Positions 25,811 to 34,236 of a stretch of DNA of 64,000 nt are shown here, piece by piece (within the stretch, counting starts at the first letter, position 1; the number at the start of each line of letters is the position of its first letter). Both the position numbers and the translations under genes were made by a program. Under the pieces are notes generated by a model, which was not told where the DNA came from, did not search any database, and worked only from the letters and a program-made list of their open reading frames with translations. Location of the stretch: contig OY782882.1 of NCBI GenBank assembly GCA_963678485.1, positions 1,178,001 to 1,242,000 of the forward strand, read 5' to 3'. Origin of the DNA: CALGYY01 sp963678485. Lineage in GTDB: Bacteria > Bacteroidota > Bacteroidia > Bacteroidales > CAIWKO01.

Positions 25811-26899
25811 TTATTCAATAACCAATTTCTTGGTGATTCTTCCACCGAAAGAAGAAGATAATGAGCAGAAATATGTGCCAGCCTGGAGGTTAGCAATATT
25901 TACGTTCATTGAATGCTGTCCAGCATCTTTTGAACCTTCGTTCATATTAACAACTTCGTTTCCTTTGATGTCCCATACAGTCAACTTAACAGTTGCACCA
26001 TACTGAATTGCATAGTCAATTACTAAGTTTTCTCTGGCTGGGTTTTGTCTGAGAGTCATTTTGAAACCGCTGAAGAAACCATTGTCATTAACGCCAGCAC
26101 CATCATCGATAACTGCAAAAATTGATTGGTTTACATCAAGGGTAGAAAGGTTGTTAGCAACATAATAATTGGTGTTGGTATCAACACAATTCTGAGAATA
26201 ATTCATTCCAAGACCGTTTCCAATAGCATCGCAGAACATGTAAGCGGTGTCACCATTGGTTCTGATAGCTTTGAAATCAGCGCAAGCTGCGAAGTCACCA
26301 GAAATAACCGGGGTCATGGTCAAAGGAACATAGTTGAAATTAAGGAAAGCAGTATCAAGAGCACTAATTGTCATTTCGCCTACTGATAATACTGGACCAG
26401 CTGGTGAAGGTCCGAAAGTAGTTGGGCTAGTTCCAATAACGCAACCATGAGCACTTGCTGCATAAGGAAGCATATTCTGAATCCAAACTCTCAGTTTTGA
26501 ACTTGAGCTTGAAGACATATTAGCTTTGCCAGAAACAAAGAATAAAATACCGCTAACTTTAATACTTGCAAAGTTGGTCCAGCACTGTGCCCAAATATCT
26601 GAAGAGGAATCTGAGGTAGCTGTTCCGTTTGTTCCAAACCAGTAACCAATGGCTACTGAAGGAGTACCTGAAGTCATGATGTAAGTGTGAAGCTCAGCAG
26701 TTGGGGAAGCAAAAGCAGGTGTATAAGTGCTCGTCCAACCAGCAGTGTCAATAGTAGCTTTTGCACCAAGAGTCATTGGATGATTAAGAGCTGAAGAGTT
26801 TTTCTCAACATAGTTCATTGTCTTAACATCAGCAACCTTCTGAGCAAAAACTGTTGCAGAAATCAAAACTGCAACCAGTACTAAGTAAACTTTTTTCAT
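25811..26899 (-). CDS. Type IX secretion cargo protein (C-terminal sorting domain)
   Basis: 362 residues from ATG 26899; another in-frame ATG lies three codons upstream. A signal peptide (MKKVYLVLVAVLISATVFAQ) is followed by a beta-rich body with no recognised enzyme motif. The last 85 residues have the type IX sorting pattern: NPARENLVIDY, VKLTVWDIKGNEV, NIANLQAGTYFCSL and KLVIE. Such proteins cross the outer membrane through the Por/Sprt machinery and lose the tail. Low-complexity Ser stretches occur near residue 125. It is divergent from a second cargo gene at 27183 that has a similar layout. Confidence 0.85.
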   Translation of the reverse strand: MKKVYLVLVAVLISATVFAQKVADVKTMNYVEKNSSALNHPMTLGAKATIDTAGWTSTYTPAFASPTAELHTYIMTSGTPSVAIGYWFGTNGTATSDSSSDIWAQCWTNFASIKVSGILFFVSGKANMSSSSSSKLRVWIQNMLPYAASAHGCVIGTSPTTFGPSPAGPVLSVGEMTISALDTAFLNFNYVPLTMTPVISGDFAACADFKAIRTNGDTAYMFCDAIGNGLGMNYSQNCVDTNTNYYVANNLSTLDVNQSIFAVIDDGAGVNDNGFFSGFKMTLRQNPARENLVIDYAIQYGATVKLTVWDIKGNEVVNMNEGSKDAGQHSMNVNIANLQAGTYFCSLSSSFGGRITKKLVIE

Positions 26900-26950
26900 T
26901 TTTAACATTTTTTATTGGTTAATAATCTTGATAAGTTGTTGTTCCGGCCA

Positions 26951-26980
26951 CAAATATAGGAAAAATATTAACTAAACAAA
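26951..26980 (-). promoter_or_regulatory. Promoter of the minus-strand cargo gene (TTTG-N18-TATATTTG)
   Basis: On the minus strand TTTG (26980-26977) is followed 18 bases later by TATATTTG (26958-26951), close to the Bacteroidota -33/-7 consensus spacing. The leader is about 45 nt. Confidence 0.65.
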
Positions 26981-27153
26981 TTCTTTGAAAAAAAAATGTA
27001 ACAATACTTTATGTTAAAAATCAACAATAGCATCGACATAAACAAATAGAACCACAGCACTTAATCTAATAAATATACGTTCTTCTTCCTCATTAACAGT
27101 ATATTTTGAAATATCTTACATTCTTATATATCAAACAGCGATGAAAAAATCTG

Positions 27154-27161
27154 TATCTTTG
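27154..27161 (+). promoter_or_regulatory. -7 promoter box for the plus-strand cargo gene
   Basis: TATCTTTG, 21 bases before ATG 27183. It excludes the upstream ATG at 27141 as start because that codon precedes the expected transcription start. Confidence 0.55.
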
Positions 27162-27182
27162 TCCATCATCAATTCTAATCAA

Positions 27183-28145
27183 ATGAGGACGATTTTATTT
27201 TGTTTATTGTCACTTGCCATTAGTCCGTTAGTGGCTCAAAACGCTTTTTCAGACTCCAAATCTCCCACTGACACCCTCTGGCCGGGAAATGCTTCATCGG
27301 CAAGCACCTATGAATTACTGGCAGACACAAATGGCGGGTATGTTCTTGGAACAAACAGTTATAACAGCATCGCGATCGGGCAGCAATTTCACGTAAGTGC
27401 CGGATATATTGTTGAAGGTGCCTTCTATTGGTTTCCATATAAAAAAGCCATTTCTAACGATAGTATCTCCTTCACTCTTTGGAATATGGATAGTTTACAA
27501 GGTTATACTATGGCTGGCGACAATCAGCCTTGTCCCGGGACTGTTCTTAGTACCTATAAAACCACCACTCAACTGGTAGATACCTCTTCTGAACTGGATG
27601 GCGCATTTAAGGTAACTTTCGCTGAACCGATAGCAGTTTATTCTGACTATATTATTGGGTTTGATATGTCGAAATTCACAAATGACAGTATTGGTATTAT
27701 GTCCACCACGAATGGTTCAGGCAATGGTTATGAATTAGTTTGGGAGCAGTGGGGCATTAATCACAGCTGGCATACCATTCAAGCCAGCGGATGGAACTTC
27801 CCCGCATTACTTGATATTGACGCGATGATACTGCCAATCGTGGATATGAGTTCTGCCGGTATCACCGAAACACCCGAAATCAATGGATTACGCTGTTCAC
27901 TTTGGCCAAATCCCGCTGCAGAAACGCTGCACCTCAGCATTAGTAGCCTTGTTCCAACTGATAATTACAATATTCAGATTCTTGATATACAAAGCAAACT
28001 TATTTCAACTATTAGCGTAGCTTCAACAAAAGCGCAAGTACAAACAATTGATATTCCTGTTAATCAACTACCTTCAGGAAGTTACTACTGTATTGTTACC
28101 AGCAGCATGGGTAGAATTGCCATGAAGTTGCAGATTGCCAAATAA
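27183..28145 (+). CDS. Type IX secretion cargo protein (C-terminal sorting domain)
   Basis: 320 residues. A signal peptide (MRTILFCLLSLAISPLVAQ) precedes a beta-sandwich-like body. The C-terminal 80 residues carry the sorting domain: LWPNPAAETLHLSI, YNIQILDIQSKLI, VNQLPSGSYYCIV and MKLQIAK. The body shares layout with the divergent neighbour (strands describing AIGxxF, a Thr/Ser-rich middle, then DFxxD-type segments), so the two may be distant paralogues. No enzymatic motif was seen. Probably a surface or secreted protein of unknown role. Confidence 0.83.
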   Translation: MRTILFCLLSLAISPLVAQNAFSDSKSPTDTLWPGNASSASTYELLADTNGGYVLGTNSYNSIAIGQQFHVSAGYIVEGAFYWFPYKKAISNDSISFTLWNMDSLQGYTMAGDNQPCPGTVLSTYKTTTQLVDTSSELDGAFKVTFAEPIAVYSDYIIGFDMSKFTNDSIGIMSTTNGSGNGYELVWEQWGINHSWHTIQASGWNFPALLDIDAMILPIVDMSSAGITETPEINGLRCSLWPNPAAETLHLSISSLVPTDNYNIQILDIQSKLISTISVASTKAQVQTIDIPVNQLPSGSYYCIVTSSMGRIAMKLQIAK

Positions 28146-28312
28146 TGCTTGTCATTGATAATGTTTAATAACGATATCCCGCATTGAGTATCTGATTACG
28201 AATCCATCTAGCAGTTTGAAAAACGCCTGATGCAAGTATTGAAGAAATTATACGGTGCGAGTAGTGATACCAAGAAAATCAACATTATTTCTCAGATAAT
28301 CACGGGCATGAA

Positions 28313-28420
28313 CCCCGGGGCAAGCCCCGGCCCCAAGATTCCGCCCTAGAAGGGCGGGGTATTATACCCTCCGCCGTTGGCGGGATTGTTCGCCTAAGGC
28401 TTTTAATTCGCCTTCGGCTT
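28313..28420. other. Cluster of five GC-rich hairpins
   Basis: Within about 105 bases I see CCGGGGC/GCCCCGG (28315-28330), CCGCCCT/AGGGCGG (28341-28357), CCGCC/GGCGG (28371-28383) and two short GCC/GGC hairpins (28392-28400, 28410-28418). The composition is far above the local GC level. No gene lies between 28146 and 28493. Confidence 0.55.
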
Positions 28421-28442
28421 TTAAAAACCAAGGCTCACGAAT

Positions 28443-28476
28443 AAAAAAGGCTGCCTAACAAGACAGCCTTTTTTTT
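28443..28476. terminator. Bidirectional intrinsic terminator after gcvP
   Basis: AAAAAAGGCTG and CAGCCTTTTTT form an 11-bp stem with a 10-base loop, flanked by A-run and T-run so it can work on both strands. It sits 17 bases past the gcvP stop. Confidence 0.8.
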
Positions 28477-28493
28477 ATTACCATATCATTTTA

Positions 28494-31370
28494 CTACTTA
28501 TAGTTTTCAATTGGTTCGCAGCTACACATAAGATTGCGATCTCCATAGGCATCGTCGATGCGGGTTACGGTTGGCCAGTATTTATCATTAGCCGACCAAG
28601 GCATCGGATAAGCAGCACGCATGCGTGAGTATGGATAATTCCATTCATCAGCAGCAATCATCGTTGCTGTATGCGGTGCATTCATAATGAGATTATTTGC
28701 CTTATCTGCCTTACCTTCTTCAATCTCCTGAATCTCTTTGCGGATTGCTATCATTGCATCGGCCAGACGATCAAGTTCATGAAGTGGTTCGCTTTCGGTA
28801 GGCTCAACCATCAATGTTCCATGTACTGGGAATGCTACGGTTGGTGCGTGGAATCCATAATCCATAAGACGTTTAGCAATATCGATGGCATCAATTCCGG
28901 TTTTATGATGGATATCGTTGCAATCTACAATCATCTCATGCGCAACCATTCCTTTACTTCCGGTATAGAGAATTGGATAAAATTTCTGCAATCTCGCTTT
29001 CAGATAATTAGCATTTAAGATGGCATAACGAGTCGCTTCGGTTAATCCCGCACCACCCATCATTTTAATGTATCCATAAGAAATTGTCAGCACAAGTGCA
29101 CTACCAAAAGCAGCACTGGAAACAGCTGGAATCGCCTTTTCTCCGCCAGTTTGAGTGTAAATGTGACCTGGGAGGAAGGGAGCCAAATGCGCAGCAACAG
29201 CAATGGGACCAACGCCGGGACCACCACCACCGTGAGGAATAGCAAAGGTTTTATGCAAATTCAGATGGCAAACATCCGCTCCAATGATGCCGGGGCTTGT
29301 AAGTCCCACCTGAGCATTCATATTTGCACCATCCATATATACCTGACCTTTATGATCATGTATCACTTTAATAATATCAAGAATATTTTCTTCGAACACA
29401 CCGTGGGTAGAAGGATAGGTAACCATGAGACCTGCGAGATCATTGGCGTATTGATCGGCTTTCTCCTTCAAATCGGACAAATCAATATTTCCATTTTCAT
29501 CACATTTCACAACAACTACTTTCATCCCTGCCATCACAGCACTTGCAGGATTGGTCCCGTGTGCAGATGCCGGAATTAAAACAATGTTGCGATTTCCTTG
29601 TCCCTGAGATTCGTGCCATGCTCTGATTACCATTAAGCCAGTATATTCACCAGCAGCACCAGAATTAGGCTGAAACGAAATAGCAGAAAAACCAGTGATT
29701 TCACAAAGGTTTTTACCAAGATCATTTATTAATTCATGATATCCCTGAGCCTGCTCAGCAGGAACAAAAGGATGAATTTGTCCAAACGAAGGCCAGCTTA
29801 AGGCAAACAGTTCTGCAGCCGCATTGAGTTTCATGGTGCAGCTACCCAAAGGAATCATTGCGCGATTCAGTGAGAGATCCTTTTCTTCGAGTTTTTTGAT
29901 ATAGCGCATCATTTCAGTTTCACTATGATATGTGTTGAAAACAGGATGCGTCATAAATGAAGATGTGCGCTCGAATTGCTTTGCAATTTTACTGTATGAT
30001 TCAAGTGCAGTATTATCGGCAAGAGCGGTAAATGATTTTCCTGATACCTGAGCAAAGATTGAACAGATGTCGTTAAGATCAGCAATACTGGTGGTTTCGT
30101 CGACCGATATACCAATGCGCTGCTTGCAAGTGTAGCGGAAATTAATACCCTTAGCTAATGAGCTCGATTTAATTTTTTCGATTTGTGAAGTATCAGAAAT
30201 CTCAATTAACAAGGTATCAAAATAATCAGGGTTTAGCTGTTTATATCCAAGCTTTTGCAATTCTGCAGCAAGCAGACTTGCCATCTGATGAATATTCAGA
30301 GCAATTTTTTTAATGCCATCTTTACCATGATAAACACCGTACATTCCGGCCATGATGGCCAGTAAGGCCTGAGCAGTACAAATATTTGAGGTCGCACGTT
30401 CGCGTTTGATATGTTGCTCGCGGGTTTGCAATGCCATGCGCAGAGCCCTATTACCTTTAGCATCAACTGATACACCAATGATACGTCCGGGAATATTGCG
30501 TTTGAATTTTTCTGTGGTTGCGAAATAAGCTGCATGAGGACCACCAAATCCCATAGGAATTCCAAAACGCTGAGTATTTCCAACAACGGCATCAGCACCC
30601 CATTCACCCGGAGGTGTGAGTAATGCCAGACTCATAATATCGGCAGCCACAGCAACAGAAACACCTGCTTGATGAGCTTTTTCAACTAAAGATTTATTGT
30701 CAGTAACAAGACCATGTTTATCAGGATACTGTAATAAGGCACCAAATGTTTTTTCAGTAAATACAAAATCAGAGGCAGCAGCAATCTGAAGTTCAATACC
30801 TAAAGGTTGAGCTCTGGTTTTTAATACATCTATGGTTTGTGAGAAAACGCGATCGGAAACAATGAAAACATTTGCATTGTTCTTTATGGCATCACGTGAT
30901 CGTGCATTGAAAAACATAATCATCGCCTCAGCTGCCGATGTACCTTCATCAAGTAAAGATGCATTTGCAATGGGCATTCCGGTCAGATCCATGACCATGG
31001 TTTGAAAATTCAGCAGTGCTTCGAGGCGACCTTGAGAAATTTCTGCCTGATACGGAGTGTAGGAAGTATACCAACCCGGATTCTCAAGAATATTGCGAAT
31101 AATCACAGCGGGGGTGATTGTATTATAATAACCAAGCCCAATGTAGGTGCGAAAAATCTGATTCTTAGCTGCGAGCTTTGTAAGGTGCTGCAAATACTGA
31201 TATTCATTCATACCTTCAGGAAGCTTCATCGCGTTCTTGGTCCGAATGGAAGCCGGAATGGTCATTTCAATCAATTGATCCAGTGAGGACACACCAATCG
31301 TTTCAAGCATCGCTTTAACTTCATGTTCGCGGGGCCCGTTGTGACGCTTAACAAAATCGTTCGTAATCAT
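28494..31370 (-). CDS. gcvP: Glycine dehydrogenase (aminomethyl-transferring), P protein
   Basis: 958 residues, the full-length single-chain form. As the P protein of the glycine cleavage complex it decarboxylates glycine with PLP and passes the aminomethyl group to the lipoyl H protein. Both halves are visible: an N-terminal catalytic-like half (RHNGPREHEVKAML; TPYQAEISQGRLEALLNFQTM) and a C-terminal half with the PLP-lysine motif NLHKTFAIPHGGGGPG near residue 695. Typical PLP-Lys flanks (GADVCHLN) precede it. T and H proteins are not in the window. It has its own promoter and terminator, so it is monocistronic. No glycine riboswitch fits in the roughly 35-nt leader. Confidence 0.96.
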   Translation of the reverse strand: MITNDFVKRHNGPREHEVKAMLETIGVSSLDQLIEMTIPASIRTKNAMKLPEGMNEYQYLQHLTKLAAKNQIFRTYIGLGYYNTITPAVIIRNILENPGWYTSYTPYQAEISQGRLEALLNFQTMVMDLTGMPIANASLLDEGTSAAEAMIMFFNARSRDAIKNNANVFIVSDRVFSQTIDVLKTRAQPLGIELQIAAASDFVFTEKTFGALLQYPDKHGLVTDNKSLVEKAHQAGVSVAVAADIMSLALLTPPGEWGADAVVGNTQRFGIPMGFGGPHAAYFATTEKFKRNIPGRIIGVSVDAKGNRALRMALQTREQHIKRERATSNICTAQALLAIMAGMYGVYHGKDGIKKIALNIHQMASLLAAELQKLGYKQLNPDYFDTLLIEISDTSQIEKIKSSSLAKGINFRYTCKQRIGISVDETTSIADLNDICSIFAQVSGKSFTALADNTALESYSKIAKQFERTSSFMTHPVFNTYHSETEMMRYIKKLEEKDLSLNRAMIPLGSCTMKLNAAAELFALSWPSFGQIHPFVPAEQAQGYHELINDLGKNLCEITGFSAISFQPNSGAAGEYTGLMVIRAWHESQGQGNRNIVLIPASAHGTNPASAVMAGMKVVVVKCDENGNIDLSDLKEKADQYANDLAGLMVTYPSTHGVFEENILDIIKVIHDHKGQVYMDGANMNAQVGLTSPGIIGADVCHLNLHKTFAIPHGGGGPGVGPIAVAAHLAPFLPGHIYTQTGGEKAIPAVSSAAFGSALVLTISYGYIKMMGGAGLTEATRYAILNANYLKARLQKFYPILYTGSKGMVAHEMIVDCNDIHHKTGIDAIDIAKRLMDYGFHAPTVAFPVHGTLMVEPTESEPLHELDRLADAMIAIRKEIQEIEEGKADKANNLIMNAPHTATMIAADEWNYPYSRMRAAYPMPWSANDKYWPTVTRIDDAYGDRNLMCSCEPIENYK

Positions 31371-31409
31371 ATTTGTATGGTATTGATATTAAACTAAGGT
31401 TTCTGCCAA

Positions 31410-31439
31410 CAAAATTAATCGCAATTTTCATAAGTGCAA
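31410..31439 (-). promoter_or_regulatory. Promoter of gcvP (TTG-N19-TAATTTTG)
   Basis: On the minus strand TTG (31439-31437) is separated by exactly 19 bases from TAATTTTG (31417-31410), the best match to the -33/-7 Bacteroidota promoter in the window. Confidence 0.7.
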
Positions 31440-31472
31440 GTTATCTGTTCACAAAATAACAATGAAAATGAT

Positions 31473-31480
31473 TAATTTTG
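31473..31480 (+). promoter_or_regulatory. -7 promoter box for the gene at 31499
   Basis: TAATTTTG, 18 bases before ATG 31499. The TTG at 31478 that would lengthen the frame is part of this box. Confidence 0.55.
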
Positions 31481-31498
31481 CGCCATAAACCGAATACC

Positions 31499-32122
31499 AT
31501 GCGAATTCAGCGATTTATACTTGCCATTGCCTTATTATTACCGTGTCTGGTACACGCTCAGGACACACTGGTCATGATTAGTGGAGAAACCAAAGTGGTT
31601 GATGTTGCAACCCTTGATCAACGCATGCTTTATGTTACTTATAAAAAATGCGAATCGAACAGTCAGAAACTCAAGGCACTTGATTTACGTGATGTGTTTT
31701 CAGTCGCTTATAAGGATAGCGCCAAAGTAGTGACCTATTTCCAGGATTCGGTATCCGGCCTTGATATGCCTTTAGAAGAAATGACCAGTTATGTCAACGG
31801 TGAAAAATATGCACTTAAGAATTATAAAGCACCCTGGGTGACTGTGGGAGGAATAGTTGCCGGAGCCGGCGGTCCGGTTTTTATTAATTATTTTTTGGGG
31901 ATTCTTGTCCCCGCGGCCTATACAGGAACTATTGGAGCTATTCCCATAAGTACACGTAAGCTGGCGAGAGATCATCCAAGCCTTTATGCTGATCCCTATT
32001 TTGTACAAGGATATAAGCAGCGAGCAAAAAGAAAAAAAGTTATGAATGCCATTTATGGCAGTCTGATTGGACTTGGTGCAGCTGCAATTACAATTGTCAC
32101 ACTGAATGCCACGGGCAACTGA
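31499..32122 (+). CDS. Exported/membrane protein of unknown function
   Basis: 207 residues. A signal peptide ends LVHAQ. A small beta-rich domain follows (LVMISGETKVVDVATLDQRMLYVTYKKC, LDLRDVFSVAYKDS). Two hydrophobic segments then appear, a glycine-rich one (about 113-140: GGIVAGAGGPVFINYFLGILVPAAY) and a C-terminal one (about 180-200), so the protein probably stays membrane-associated. The short stretch around the polar loop is basic. It is monocistronic, divergent from gcvP. No family recognised. Confidence 0.7.
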   Translation: MRIQRFILAIALLLPCLVHAQDTLVMISGETKVVDVATLDQRMLYVTYKKCESNSQKLKALDLRDVFSVAYKDSAKVVTYFQDSVSGLDMPLEEMTSYVNGEKYALKNYKAPWVTVGGIVAGAGGPVFINYFLGILVPAAYTGTIGAIPISTRKLARDHPSLYADPYFVQGYKQRAKRKKVMNAIYGSLIGLGAAAITIVTLNATGN

Positions 32123-32294
32123 TCCACAAAAGAATATCCGTTAATACTGGCTATTCTGAAGTGTTCACACCTTGAACTCCTCAGCATAAAAGTGATTTGA
32201 CTGCTTCATAAAAACAATATGGCAACATACGTAATTCGATGAAGGCCTGTTGTAATAATGACAGGTTTGCGTTGTGTATTAGTAACAGCTAAGA

Positions 32295-34226
32295 TTATTC
32301 GATTGTAACTTCAAACACCTCTCCTACGATGGCTTTTGCGGGGAAAGGAATATCGCCCTGGCTGAATGGACTGCCTGGCCACCATTTGGTATTATGAAAT
32401 TCCTGTGAAATAATAAGTGCCATCTGATTATTAGGAACACTGGTCATTCCATCATTCATATAGCCGACAACTCTGAGTTTATTTTTTTCCGGACCAATTT
32501 TCCAGATGATTTCTTCAGGCTTCCAAACAATTTGGAAATAATAATATGCTCCGCCAAAAAGCTCATTATCCGATGCTATAGCTTTAGAAGTAATGGCTTT
32601 ATACCAATAGTCCCAGCGATGATTTGAATAGGTATTTCCCTGATAAATCAAATCCTGACAGCCCACCTGATAGGAAGATGGCTCCGGACAAGCCATATCC
32701 CAATTGGTGCACCCTACCATAATCTCATCCTTACTTCGCTCATTCTCTCCTGGATAAGGAAGATCCCACCACTCTCTCCTATTGCGGTCTGCCAATGGAT
32801 GCAAAGGTTCATTCTGATAACTATACTCAGGACAATACGGACCGGTTTTCAATATTTCAAAATCAATTTCGGAATAAGCTGAAAGTGGACTACGGCTTTT
32901 ATCAGCATTATAGTAATCGATGATATATCCTTCATCATTACAATTACGCCTGTTGTTCCAAACCGCATTTGACTGGGTAATCAACCATATCGCATTGGTG
33001 AGTCCATTCCAGATTCCATGTTTGTTCAATAACTGCGGCATTTTTACTTTTACTGTATATGTTCCGTAGGTCATCCCAACACGGGTAATGATTCCAACAT
33101 TCTGCTTTTCCCATCGTCCGCGTTCTGCAGCACGATTGGTCAATTGAATACTTTTATTTATTGTATCAACGCTGATTTCTGCACAAGGGAAATCGGCCAA
33201 TTGTGGCTTGGTGTGAATATATTCATCCTGAGAATGAAAACAGCGATTCCAATTATAATCAGTCAGCGTATAGGCATCCCCTTGAACATCGGCAATTACC
33301 GGGATGTTATTAAAGGCAGATGAGGAATCAACATAATGTATGAACTGCCGAAACAATGCGCTTTTCTGTAGCTCGGGTGATTGCCCACAACTTGAACAAT
33401 AATATGGGGTATATTGCTCTCCGCTATAATCGCTGGGTTCGATAAAGACACCTTGTTCCAATGGAAGATCTGATGAAACAGACAATGTGTCGCCAGTGGT
33501 GATTACAGCAGCCGACTTCATACGCTTTCCATCACCATATAAAAAATAATAATATGGATTAACCCAAGTGCTATCTTCAGTAAGAGAAATATCACTATAC
33601 CAGGCTGGCAACGTAGCTTCTGTTGAATTGACAACAAGTAAAAAACTGTATTTCCCCATTCGCGGATTGCGCTTCCATCGCTGATTTACTGCGCCTTCCA
33701 TATATCGTACTTCATTCCGCGGGTTTCCTTGAATCCTGAAATACCCCCTTATTTCGTGAAACGCGCCATCAGCAGGAATGACTGGTGTTTCTCTTAATCC
33801 TTGCTGATCGTCCCAACTGCCATAGAAATTCTCCCCGGATAATGGATGAGGCAGACTGCTGTCGCCATTGATAACCTCCGGGAACTTATACGACTCATTC
33901 TGATAATATAATCGATACTGAAATTTACGGGCTTCTTTAGTCGTATTTTTTATACGAAAACCATATTCAAACTTTTCAGGAGATTGTGCGACGGAAGGAA
34001 TATTTATACCTTGCATTGCATCGCTGTAATCAACCATTAGAGAGATGAGTCCCTTTGATGTTTTTGCAGAATCGAGATTTGAAATCGGAACAAAATCACT
34101 GACGATACAATCCTGACCAACTATTGCATTTTTAGGTTCATTGCCGCATCCGACATTTAAAACAAGAACAACTGCTGCAATAAATACAGCAACTCCTGCG
34201 CTAATGAACCTTTCAAGCAATCTCAT
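32295..34226 (-). CDS. Lipoprotein with GH16-like concanavalin A domain
   Basis: 643 residues. The signal ends in the lipobox LNVGC. Residues about 60-250 look like a beta-sandwich domain. The C-terminal part (about 370-640) resembles glycoside hydrolase family 16: YGTYTVKVKMPQ, GIWNGLTNAIWLI, then SEIDFEIL at 452-459, whose E453-I-D455-F-E457 fits the ExDxE catalytic motif, and a late YYYFQIVWKPEEIIWKI strand pair. GH16 enzymes cleave beta-1,3/1,4-glucans or galactans. The motif is the only catalytic evidence, and the substrate is unknown. It follows the 34237-36024 gene by 10 bases, so the two are cotranscribed. Confidence 0.7.
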   Translation of the reverse strand: MRLLERFISAGVAVFIAAVVLVLNVGCGNEPKNAIVGQDCIVSDFVPISNLDSAKTSKGLISLMVDYSDAMQGINIPSVAQSPEKFEYGFRIKNTTKEARKFQYRLYYQNESYKFPEVINGDSSLPHPLSGENFYGSWDDQQGLRETPVIPADGAFHEIRGYFRIQGNPRNEVRYMEGAVNQRWKRNPRMGKYSFLLVVNSTEATLPAWYSDISLTEDSTWVNPYYYFLYGDGKRMKSAAVITTGDTLSVSSDLPLEQGVFIEPSDYSGEQYTPYYCSSCGQSPELQKSALFRQFIHYVDSSSAFNNIPVIADVQGDAYTLTDYNWNRCFHSQDEYIHTKPQLADFPCAEISVDTINKSIQLTNRAAERGRWEKQNVGIITRVGMTYGTYTVKVKMPQLLNKHGIWNGLTNAIWLITQSNAVWNNRRNCNDEGYIIDYYNADKSRSPLSAYSEIDFEILKTGPYCPEYSYQNEPLHPLADRNRREWWDLPYPGENERSKDEIMVGCTNWDMACPEPSSYQVGCQDLIYQGNTYSNHRWDYWYKAITSKAIASDNELFGGAYYYFQIVWKPEEIIWKIGPEKNKLRVVGYMNDGMTSVPNNQMALIISQEFHNTKWWPGSPFSQGDIPFPAKAIVGEVFEVTIE

Positions 34227-34236
34227 TGGTATGGTC

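Noticed and set aside
31371..31409. Glycine riboswitch before gcvP
   Set aside because: The leader after the promoter box is only about 35 nt, too short, and no riboswitch motif is visible.
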